64,000 nucleotides of DNA from Oscillospiraceae bacterium (GTDB lineage Bacteria; Bacillota; Clostridia; Oscillospirales; Ruminococcaceae), in assembly GCA_031253495.1 (NCBI GenBank), contig JAIRWC010000012.1:62001-126000 (forward strand), in the 5' to 3' direction. Shown here piece by piece: positions 1 to 5,619 of the stretch (its first letter is position 1; every line of letters starts with the position of its first letter). Under the pieces are notes generated by a model. It saw only the letters and a list, made by a program, of their open reading frames with translations, was not told the DNA's origin and ran no database searches. Position numbers and translations under genes: made by a program.

Positions 1-585
1 GTCCGCGCTTACCGCAGGGCGCACCGATGGTACGAGCGGGGATGTTTTTTCATAGCGCGCTGGATTTCGCAAAGGGCGCTTAGGCGCACCGGAATTGAAA
101 TACACCCCGGCGCGAAAATAGGCAAAGGGCTGTTCATCGACCACGGGAGCGGCGTCGTAATAGGCGAAACTTCCGAAATAGGCGACAACTGCACGATTTA
201 TCAAAACGTTACCCTCGGCGGGACGGGCAAAGACGTGGGAAAACGCCACCCCACGCTCGGGAACAACGTAATGGTGGGGGCGGGCGCGAGGATTCTCGGT
301 CCTTTTAAAGTGGGGGATAACGCCAAAATCGCCGCCAACGCCGTCGTCCTCGGCGAAGTGCCGCCCAATTCCACGGCTGTGGGCGTCCCCGCGAGAATAG
401 TCAGGCGCGACGGCGTCAGAACGGGCGCCCTTGACGACAGCCTCGACCAAATCCATTTCCCCGACCCCGTTTTACAGCAACTGAACTGCCTTAAGGCGCA
501 GGTGGACAGGCTGTGGGAAATCACGGGGAACGGCGTTCCTTATAACATTTACGGCCCGCAAAAGAAAGAAGACCGACAATGCTGA
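1..585 (+). CDS. cysE: Serine O-acetyltransferase, 5' end cut by window
   Basis: Transfers acetyl from acetyl-CoA to L-serine, giving O-acetylserine, the first step of cysteine synthesis. The frame is open from the first base, so the start lies outside the window; 194 residues are visible. They include the left-handed beta-helix hexapeptide repeats (IGKGLFIDHGSGVVIG, then IGDNCTIYQNVTLGG), the GTGKDVGKRHPTLG loop and the VGVPARIV end of the acyltransferase core. A C-terminal tail follows the core. The stop overlaps the cysS start by 7 bp, and cysE-cysS is a common pairing in Bacillota, which supports the serine acetyltransferase call over other hexapeptide transferases. Confidence 0.93.
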   Translation, partial: VRAYRRAHRWYERGCFFIARWISQRALRRTGIEIHPGAKIGKGLFIDHGSGVVIGETSEIGDNCTIYQNVTLGGTGKDVGKRHPTLGNNVMVGAGARILGPFKVGDNAKIAANAVVLGEVPPNSTAVGVPARIVRRDGVRTGALDDSLDQIHFPDPVLQQLNCLKAQVDRLWEITGNGVPYNIYGPQKKEDRQC

Positions 586-1988
586 TTTACAATACCCTCA
601 CCCGAAGAAAAGAAGAATTTGTTACGGTCAATCCGGGCCGCGTCGGCGTTTACGCCTGCGGTCCGACCGTGTATAACCTCACGCATTTGGGGAACGCGCG
701 TCAGATATGCGTATTCGACGTGATAAGGCGGTATCTTAAATACCGCGGTTACGGCGTGTTTTACGTCCAGAACTTTACCGACGTGGACGACAGGATTATA
801 AAGAGGGCGAACGAGCTTGGGATTTCCCCCTTTGAACACTCGGAGAACATGATAACCGAATATTATAAGGACGCGCGCGGGCTGAACGTCCTCGACGCGG
901 ACGCCCACCCGAAGGTAACCGAGAACATAGACATTATTATTGACATAATCGGCGTTTTAATTAAAAAAGGCTTCGCCTATCAATCTCGCGGCGACGTATA
1001 TTTTTCAACGGATAAGCTGACGAGCGGTTACGGCAAGCTGTCGGGCAATTCTTTGGAGGAACTGCGCGAGGGCGCGAGCAATCGGTTAGACGCGGAAAGC
1101 GAAAAGAAACGGGCCCCTCTCGACTTCGCGCTGTGGAAAGCGGCGAAGGAGGGCGAGCCTTACTGGGAATCGCCTTTCGGAAACGGCAGACCCGGCTGGC
1201 ATATCGAATGTTCCGCGATGTCGCGCCATTATATCGGGAACACCATAGATATTCACGGCGGCGGGGCGGACTTGATTTTCCCGCACCACGAGAACGAAAT
1301 CGCCCAAAGCGAAGCGGCGACGGGTCAGCCTTTGGCGAAATACTGGGTTCACAACGGTATGCTTAACATAGACAACGTGAAAATGTCAAAATCCAAGAAC
1401 AACTTTTTTTTAACGAGGGCGGCGGCTGAAAAATACGGGTACGAACCCGTCCGGTTCATGCTCCTTTCCGCCCATTACCGCAGTCAGATGAATTATTCCG
1501 CCGAAACGCTTGAAAGCGCGGCGAAGTCGGTCGAACGGCTGCGTAACTGCGCGAGGCTTATGGACGCCGCCTTAAGGGACAAAGCTAACCCGGACGGCGC
1601 CCCGCCGTCGGATTATGCCGAAAAAATTGTTTCAAAACGCCGCTCGCAATTTATTAACGCCATGGACGACGACTTTAACGCCGCCGACGGAATTGCGGCG
1701 TTGTTCGAGTTTGTCCGCGATATCAACGCGGCGTTAAGCGGCGGAGCCCCCGCTCGGGACGTCGAGGAATACCGCGGGCTTTTCGGCGAGATTAACGGCG
1801 TTCTCGGGTTGGTTTACGCCGACGAGGAAGAAATTCCCGGCGAAATAATCGCTTTGGCGGAAAAGCGCCAAGCGGCGAAACAGGCGAAGGATTATGTCTC
1901 GGCCGACAAAATTCGCGGCGAAATTAACGAAAAAGGCTATATTATGGAAGAATCGCGTCAGGGCTTTACTTTAAGGAAAAGGATTTAG
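579..1988 (+). CDS. cysS: Cysteinyl-tRNA synthetase
   Basis: Class I aminoacyl-tRNA synthetase that charges tRNA-Cys in the cytoplasm. The 469 residues have the usual length. Visible motifs are the HIGH-type HLGN at residues 36-39 and KMSKS at 268-272. The expected zinc ligands are Cys27 (ACGPT), Cys211 (HIECS), His236 and Glu240 (FPHHENE). The C-terminal helical tRNA-binding region is present. The start ATG lies inside the end of cysE, so the two are likely translated together. Confidence 0.97.
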   Translation: MLIYNTLTRRKEEFVTVNPGRVGVYACGPTVYNLTHLGNARQICVFDVIRRYLKYRGYGVFYVQNFTDVDDRIIKRANELGISPFEHSENMITEYYKDARGLNVLDADAHPKVTENIDIIIDIIGVLIKKGFAYQSRGDVYFSTDKLTSGYGKLSGNSLEELREGASNRLDAESEKKRAPLDFALWKAAKEGEPYWESPFGNGRPGWHIECSAMSRHYIGNTIDIHGGGADLIFPHHENEIAQSEAATGQPLAKYWVHNGMLNIDNVKMSKSKNNFFLTRAAAEKYGYEPVRFMLLSAHYRSQMNYSAETLESAAKSVERLRNCARLMDAALRDKANPDGAPPSDYAEKIVSKRRSQFINAMDDDFNAADGIAALFEFVRDINAALSGGAPARDVEEYRGLFGEINGVLGLVYADEEEIPGEIIALAEKRQAAKQAKDYVSADKIRGEINEKGYIMEESRQGFTLRKRI

Positions 1989-1994
1989 AACCTG

Positions 1995-2023
1995 TTGACA
2001 TAATCGGGAAAATATGCTACAAT
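1995..2023 (+). promoter_or_regulatory. Promoter of the DUF342 gene
   Basis: TTGACA at 1995-2000 and TACAAT at 2018-2023 with a 17-base spacer, plus a TG one base before the -10 (extended -10). It lies just after cysS and 74 bases before the preferred start of the next gene, so that gene has its own transcript. Confidence 0.8.
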
Positions 2024-2096
2024 TATGCGGAATTATCAGCGTTTTCGCTCGGTGTGAGCGCGTCTTCGCGCAATGAAAGAAAAGAAGGGTATCGAT

Positions 2097-3689
2097 ATGG
2101 CCAAAAACGCTTATTTTCAGCTTAACCTAAAGAGCGACGGGATTTATATCATCCTGTATCCGCCGACGGACGGCGGAGCGAAGCTGAACCTTTCCGAAGT
2201 CAGCGATTATCTGAAAAAAGTCAACGTCGGCGACATAAATAAAAACGCGTTGGAAAACGCGTTGGATTTTCAGTTGTCCAGACAGGAAATAAAAATCAGC
2301 GGCAAAACAATTCCGCCTGTGAACGAAGAAATAGCGGTTCTTATATCCGACAACAAAATGCAGGCCAGCGTGAAGTGTTACGCGGCCTCCGACGAAGGGA
2401 AGCGGCTCGCTAAAGGCGATTTCCTTAAAAAGCTGTCGGACGCGGGCGTCAAGTACGGGGTTATGGACGAGGTAATCGACGAGTGGTTGCAAAACAGGCG
2501 GTATTGCACGGTTATTCCCGTCGCTCAAGGCACCCCCGCCGAGACCAGCAAAGACGCCGGCATCGAATATCTGTTCAACAGGAGCATGGAATTCAAACCG
2601 GCGATGGATGAAAGAGGCGTCATTGACTTCCACCATTTGAACCTCATCGTCCATGTGGCGGAAAGGGACGTCTTGGCCGTTTTGACGCCGGCTTACGAGG
2701 GCGAACCCGGAACGGACGTGTGCGGCGACGTCATACCTTCGGCGGAACCGGTCAAGCTGAAGTTTGAAGCCGTTCAAAACGCCGAAATATCCGACGACGG
2801 ATGCCGTCTCATTTCGCGGGTAAACGGTCACGTGGAAATGTTAAGGGACAAGATTGTTCTGCATAACCTGTATGTAATCAAAGGCGACGTGGGTTCCGGC
2901 ACGGGGGATGTCGAATACAACGGTTCCGTTAAAATAACGGGGGACGTGCGCGAGGGATATTCCGTCAAGGCGTCGGGGGATATATTCGTGGACGGCGTGG
3001 TGGAAGCCGCGAACATCAGAGCCGGCGGCAAAATTATCCTGACGAAAGGGGCGCACAGCGGCGGCTGGCTCAAAGCCGGCGGGGACGTCGTATCGAAATT
3101 CATAGAGGAATGTACGGTCGTTTCGGGGGGGAGCGTTACCTCCGGGGCCATTTTGCACAGCAGCGTTTCGGCGAGCGAAAGCGTTATCGTCGACGACCAA
3201 AAAGGGGTTATCTTAGGCGGGGAAGTGAGGGCGCGCTCGTTAATATCCGCGAAAGTCGTCGGCGCCGTGTCGGGCGTGCACACGCTTATAGAAGTCGGAC
3301 CCGACCCCGCCGTCGTGGACGAGTATAAGAACCTGAAAAAACTCATCGCCGTAAAACTTGACGAACAGTTAAAGCTGCATCAAACCTCGGAACACATTCA
3401 AAGGAAAATACAAAGGCGGGAATCGCTTAAACCGGAGCAGACGGAACTGCTCAAGTCCTTGCCGCAGCAGATTTCAATGATTGACATTGAAATGCCCGAA
3501 CTGTTAAAACGCCGCGACGAATTGAAAATGACGATTGAATCGAGCAACACGGGGAAAGTCGTCGTCAGGGGCCCCGTTCACGACGGTACGAAAATCGTAA
3601 TTTCAAATATGCCGTATAATGTGAACAGCACCATACTTTATTGCCAGTTCCTGATTAGCGGCGGGGAAATAAAGTCGTATTCCATATGA
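2097..3689 (+). CDS. DUF342/FapA-domain protein
   Basis: A 530-residue protein of the DUF342 (FapA, flagellar assembly protein A domain) family. The middle part (about residues 185-400) is a run of short glycine-rich beta turns such as GDVGSGTGDVEYNGSV and VKASGDIFVDGVVEAA, as expected for the polymer-forming beta-helix of this family. A helical region (about 410-480) follows, then a short beta tail. An in-frame ATG at 2073 exists, but it has no ribosome binding site; the ATG at 2097 has GAAGGG about 8 bases upstream and was chosen. The molecular role of the family is poorly defined, and no flagellar gene is nearby. Confidence 0.85.
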   Translation: MAKNAYFQLNLKSDGIYIILYPPTDGGAKLNLSEVSDYLKKVNVGDINKNALENALDFQLSRQEIKISGKTIPPVNEEIAVLISDNKMQASVKCYAASDEGKRLAKGDFLKKLSDAGVKYGVMDEVIDEWLQNRRYCTVIPVAQGTPAETSKDAGIEYLFNRSMEFKPAMDERGVIDFHHLNLIVHVAERDVLAVLTPAYEGEPGTDVCGDVIPSAEPVKLKFEAVQNAEISDDGCRLISRVNGHVEMLRDKIVLHNLYVIKGDVGSGTGDVEYNGSVKITGDVREGYSVKASGDIFVDGVVEAANIRAGGKIILTKGAHSGGWLKAGGDVVSKFIEECTVVSGGSVTSGAILHSSVSASESVIVDDQKGVILGGEVRARSLISAKVVGAVSGVHTLIEVGPDPAVVDEYKNLKKLIAVKLDEQLKLHQTSEHIQRKIQRRESLKPEQTELLKSLPQQISMIDIEMPELLKRRDELKMTIESSNTGKVVVRGPVHDGTKIVISNMPYNVNSTILYCQFLISGGEIKSYSI

Positions 3690-3697
3690 CGCGGCTT

Positions 3698-4360
3698 TTA
3701 AGCCTTGACGCCGTAGGTTTCCCGGTATTCCCTCATTGCCGGGATAAAGTCTTTCCCGTCGATAACCCCGTTTTCAACGGCTTCGATAATATCGTTTATA
3801 TTGACGACCGAAAACACATTGATTCCGAAATCGCTGTAAATTTGCCGCACGGTCGAAATGTCGGAATCCAACGCTTTTTCCATTCTGTCGACGGTTATCA
3901 CCATCGCCGCCACTTCCACGTTCGCGGCGGCGTTCAGCAACGGTAACACCCCGCGCAACGCTTTTCCCGAAGTTGTTACGTCGTCGATAATGACAATCCG
4001 CTCTTTGTCGGCGGGTTGTTTTCCCACAAACACGCCGCCTTCGCCGTGTTTTTTTTCTTCTATGCGGTTAAACGAATAGTTTACGGTTTTACCGTATTTC
4101 GCGTTAAGGGCGATTGCGGCGCTGACGCAAAGCGGAATGCCCTTATACGCCGGACCGAACAGCGTATCAAATTCCGGAACGTTTTCCATAATGCAATCCG
4201 CGTAAAACTCGCCGAGTTTCAAAAGTTCGGCTCCGGTGCAATAATTTCCCGCATTGAGGAAATACGGGGATTTTCTTCCGCTTTTCAACGTGAACTCCCC
4301 GAACATCAAAACGCCGCATTCCGACATAAAGCGAATAAAGTCTTCTTTATACTTTGTCAT
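3698..4360 (-). CDS. pyrE: Orotate phosphoribosyltransferase
   Basis: Joins orotate to PRPP to make orotidine monophosphate in pyrimidine synthesis. The 220 residues contain the PRPP-binding signature IVIIDDVTTSGKA at about 122-134 and a flexible Lys-rich loop (EEKKHGEGG) that closes over the active site. GEFTLKSGRKSPYF near the N-terminus is typical of the family. It converges with the DUF342 gene with only 8 bases between the stops. A GAGGGGG ribosome binding site precedes the ATG. No other pyr gene is in the window. A perfect palindrome sits just upstream and may control it. Confidence 0.95.
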   Translation of the reverse strand: MTKYKEDFIRFMSECGVLMFGEFTLKSGRKSPYFLNAGNYCTGAELLKLGEFYADCIMENVPEFDTLFGPAYKGIPLCVSAAIALNAKYGKTVNYSFNRIEEKKHGEGGVFVGKQPADKERIVIIDDVTTSGKALRGVLPLLNAAANVEVAAMVITVDRMEKALDSDISTVRQIYSDFGINVFSVVNINDIIEAVENGVIDGKDFIPAMREYRETYGVKA

Positions 4361-4377
4361 CTAATCCCCCTCTATCC

Positions 4378-4407
4378 GATTTCGTATAATATCCATTATA
4401 CGAAATC
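4378..4407. repeat. Perfect 13-bp inverted repeat upstream of pyrE
   Basis: GATTTCGTATAAT at 4378-4390 and its exact reverse complement at 4395-4407 flank the loop ATCC. It begins 18 bases before the pyrE start codon, and each arm carries TATAAT. It could be an operator overlapping a -10 element or a leader hairpin. I find no convincing -35 at the right distance. Confidence 0.6.
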
Positions 4408-4450
4408 GCCTAACGCTTTCCGGCGCCACACGGCGGTTACGTCGACATCC

Positions 4451-4523
4451 TGAGTCGCCCGGGAATCGAACCCGGGACTCCCTGCTTAAAAGGCAGGTGC
4501 TCTGCCGCCTGAGCTAGCGACTC
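4451..4523 (-). tRNA. tRNA-Lys (anticodon TTT)
   Basis: Read on the minus strand, the acceptor arms GAGTCGC and GCGACTC pair over 7 bp. The anticodon stem CCTGC/GCAGG encloses CTTTTAA, so the anticodon is TTT. The T arm CCGGG-TTCGATT-CCCGG is canonical. The discriminator is A and CCA is not encoded. The gene follows the YoeB-like toxin gene by 21 bases. A weak candidate promoter (TTATCA at 4579-4574, TATTAC at 4556-4551, 17-base spacer) lies inside the end of the toxin gene; otherwise the tRNA would depend on read-through from the toxin-antitoxin operon. Confidence 0.97.
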
Positions 4524-4528
4524 ATATC

Positions 4529-4546
4529 AGACCTCCGAAGAGGTCT
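4529..4546 (-). other. Stable hairpin between toxin gene and tRNA-Lys
   Basis: On the minus strand AGACCTC and GAGGTCT form a 7-bp stem closed by a TTCG loop, an unusually stable tetraloop. It overlaps the toxin stop codon. There is no T run after it, so it is more likely an RNA boundary or processing element than an efficient intrinsic terminator. Confidence 0.55.
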
Positions 4547-4805
4547 ATTCGTAATATTTGCCCTTGCATGAGGTGATAATCAGATTCCCGTATCCGTCGT
4601 CGGTGTAAACCAAGCGGTTGTCGTTGTCGATGCGGCGGCTGTAGGCGCGCCTGCCTTTAACGACTTCCGGCTTGCCGCGCCCGAACGTGAACCCGTCGCG
4701 CTCTATACTCACAATCAGCGCGTTTATCCAACGCACCATCTTCTTGTTCGATATGTGCCACGCGGTATACGCGGCGAGCGCCTTTTCGGTAAATATGATT
4801 CTCAT
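4545..4805 (-). CDS. yoeB: YoeB/Txe-family mRNA interferase toxin
   Basis: An 86-residue RelE-superfamily toxin; relatives cleave mRNA in the ribosomal A site. It keeps the family landmarks: a Trp in YTAWH (16), the GKPE motif with the catalytic Glu (Glu47), SRRI with the catalytic Arg (56-59) and RLVY (64-67). The canonical EHRLVY reads DNRLVY here. The C-terminal His-Tyr of YoeB (CRYHY) reads CKGKYYE, so the usual His is missing. The ATG overlaps the antitoxin stop (ATGA), as in typical translationally coupled pairs. Confidence 0.88.
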   Translation of the reverse strand: MRIIFTEKALAAYTAWHISNKKMVRWINALIVSIERDGFTFGRGKPEVVKGRRAYSRRIDNDNRLVYTDDGYGNLIITSCKGKYYE

Positions 4806-5074
4806 CGCGCCACGTCCTCTCTCGCCATCGCTTCAAGCTCCTGCATCGTTTTCTCCACTAACCTGCCCTCGCCGATTTGCTGAAACGATTCGTCCAATTT
4901 GTTGAAATATTCAAAGTTGCGTTGCGCCTTGCTCATTTCTTTATAATCCTTCTCGCTTAAAATCACGACGTTCCCGCTTCTGGGGCGGCGAACGATAACC
5001 CGCTCGCCTTCCCTCACTATATCGCAGACTTTTTTGAAGTCGCCCTCCACTTCGGCCCTGAACATCTCTATCAT
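4802..5074 (-). CDS. yefM: YefM/Phd-family antitoxin
   Basis: A 90-residue antitoxin of the Phd/YefM fold. The N-terminal half (FRAEVEGDFKKVCDIV, then VIVRRPRSGNVVILSEKDY) is the DNA-binding and dimer domain. The C-terminal acidic helix (about 55-90) should wrap the toxin. Relatives repress their own promoter together with the toxin. The start at 5074 has AAGGGGG about 9 bases upstream. A strong promoter at 5143-5115 should drive this gene and the toxin. Confidence 0.88.
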   Translation of the reverse strand: MIEMFRAEVEGDFKKVCDIVREGERVIVRRPRSGNVVILSEKDYKEMSKAQRNFEYFNKLDESFQQIGEGRLVEKTMQELEAMAREDVAR

Positions 5075-5114
5075 AGCTTCGCGTCCCCCTTATATTTTGT
5101 TATGGCATACCCAT

Positions 5115-5143
5115 ATTATAACCCGTTAAAAGCGGTTTGTCAA
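5115..5143 (-). promoter_or_regulatory. Consensus promoter of the toxin-antitoxin operon
   Basis: On the minus strand TTGACA (5143-5138), a 17-base spacer and TATAAT (5120-5115): a full match to the housekeeping consensus. Transcription should start near 5108, about 34 bases before the antitoxin ATG. It is the last of three near-identical minus-strand promoters in this gap. Confidence 0.85.
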
Positions 5144-5154
5144 GAAAGGGCAAG

Positions 5155-5229
5155 AAAAACGCCCCGAAAACAGCGCTTCGGGGTGTTTCCTCAAAATGAG
5201 ACAGAAAGGAAGTTTCAAAAATAAAAACC
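5155..5229 (-). ncRNA. Candidate small RNA, copy 2, with own promoter and terminator
   Basis: Predicted transcript of about 75 nt on the minus strand. Its promoter at 5264-5236 is near consensus. The RNA starts GGTTTTTATTTTTG, then has the pyrimidine-rich stretch ACTTCCTTTCTGTCTC and a small CTCA/TGAG hairpin. It ends in a terminator: CACCCCGAA (5185-5177) pairs with TTCGGGGCG (5168-5160) with one mismatch, followed by five T. No ORF is apparent. Promoter, upstream A/T tract, pyrimidine stretch and terminator occur in the same order as in the copy at 5301-5383, which argues for a duplicated RNA gene. Function unknown. Confidence 0.6.
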
Positions 5230-5235
5230 ATCGTC

Positions 5236-5264
5236 ATTGTAACACACGTTTTTCGGTTTGTCAA
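5236..5264 (-). promoter_or_regulatory. Consensus promoter of candidate small RNA copy 2
   Basis: TTGACA (5264-5259), 17-base spacer, TACAAT (5241-5236) on the minus strand, with TGTG just before the -10. Upstream (5265-5300) lie A/T tracts resembling an UP element. Confidence 0.8.
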
Positions 5265-5300
5265 TAGTTTTTAAGAAAATTTTCAAAAAATTTTCGCGCG

Positions 5301-5383
5301 AAAAAAAAAAAAAGGCGCACGCTCCGGTTTTGGCAAGCCGGAACGCACGCTTTACGAGCGGAGGTAAGTCCTATGAAAAAACT
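5301..5383 (-). ncRNA. Candidate small RNA, copy 1, with own promoter and strong terminator
   Basis: Predicted transcript of about 83 nt on the minus strand. It begins near AGTTTTTTCATAGG and carries ACTTACCTCCGCTCG, which includes CCTCC, a complement of the Shine-Dalgarno sequence. It ends in a strong intrinsic terminator: the 13-bp stem GCGTGCGTTCCGG (5350-5338) with CCGGAGCGTGCGC (5327-5315), three G-U pairs allowed, a 10-base loop and a run of 13 T (5313-5301). Driven by the consensus promoter at 5418-5390. Imperfect paralogue of the unit at 5155-5229. Confidence 0.65.
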
Positions 5384-5389
5384 ACGGTC

Positions 5390-5418
5390 ATTATATCACG
5401 GTTTTTCGCGTTTGTCAA
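5390..5418 (-). promoter_or_regulatory. Consensus promoter of candidate small RNA copy 1
   Basis: TTGACA (5418-5413), 17-base spacer, TATAAT (5395-5390) on the minus strand: full consensus. The upstream flank (5419-5460) has A/T tracts like those upstream of copy 2, and both flanks begin with CGCGCG. Confidence 0.85.
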
Positions 5419-5561
5419 CGGTTTTCGATGAATTTTCAAAATTTTTCTTCGTCCGCGCGGCTTATAATCTTTTAATGTGTCAAAAACGTTAAAATTAACA
5501 AAATATTTACGCCTTTAATTGTGATAACGCACAAAATTATCGCGCTTTTTTATATTGTATA

Positions 5562-5590
5562 TTGTAATTCGGAAGATTTTAAGCTATAAT
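5562..5590 (+). promoter_or_regulatory. Promoter of the GH3 gene
   Basis: TTGTAA (5562-5567), 17-base spacer, TATAAT (5585-5590), 30 bases before the GH3 start codon. The -10 is perfect and the -35 matches at four of six positions. Confidence 0.65.
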
Positions 5591-5619
5591 TTTCCATAGC
5601 GCGGGATAACGGAGGTTTT

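Noticed and set aside
5373..5492. A 39-codon plus-strand ORF (MKKLRSLYHGFSRL...) with GGAGG upstream
   Set aside because: It lies antisense to candidate small RNA copy 1; its GGAGG is just the complement of the RNA's CCTCC, and the paralogous unit at 5155-5229 has no matching ATG. Conserved parts are promoter and terminator, not the frame.
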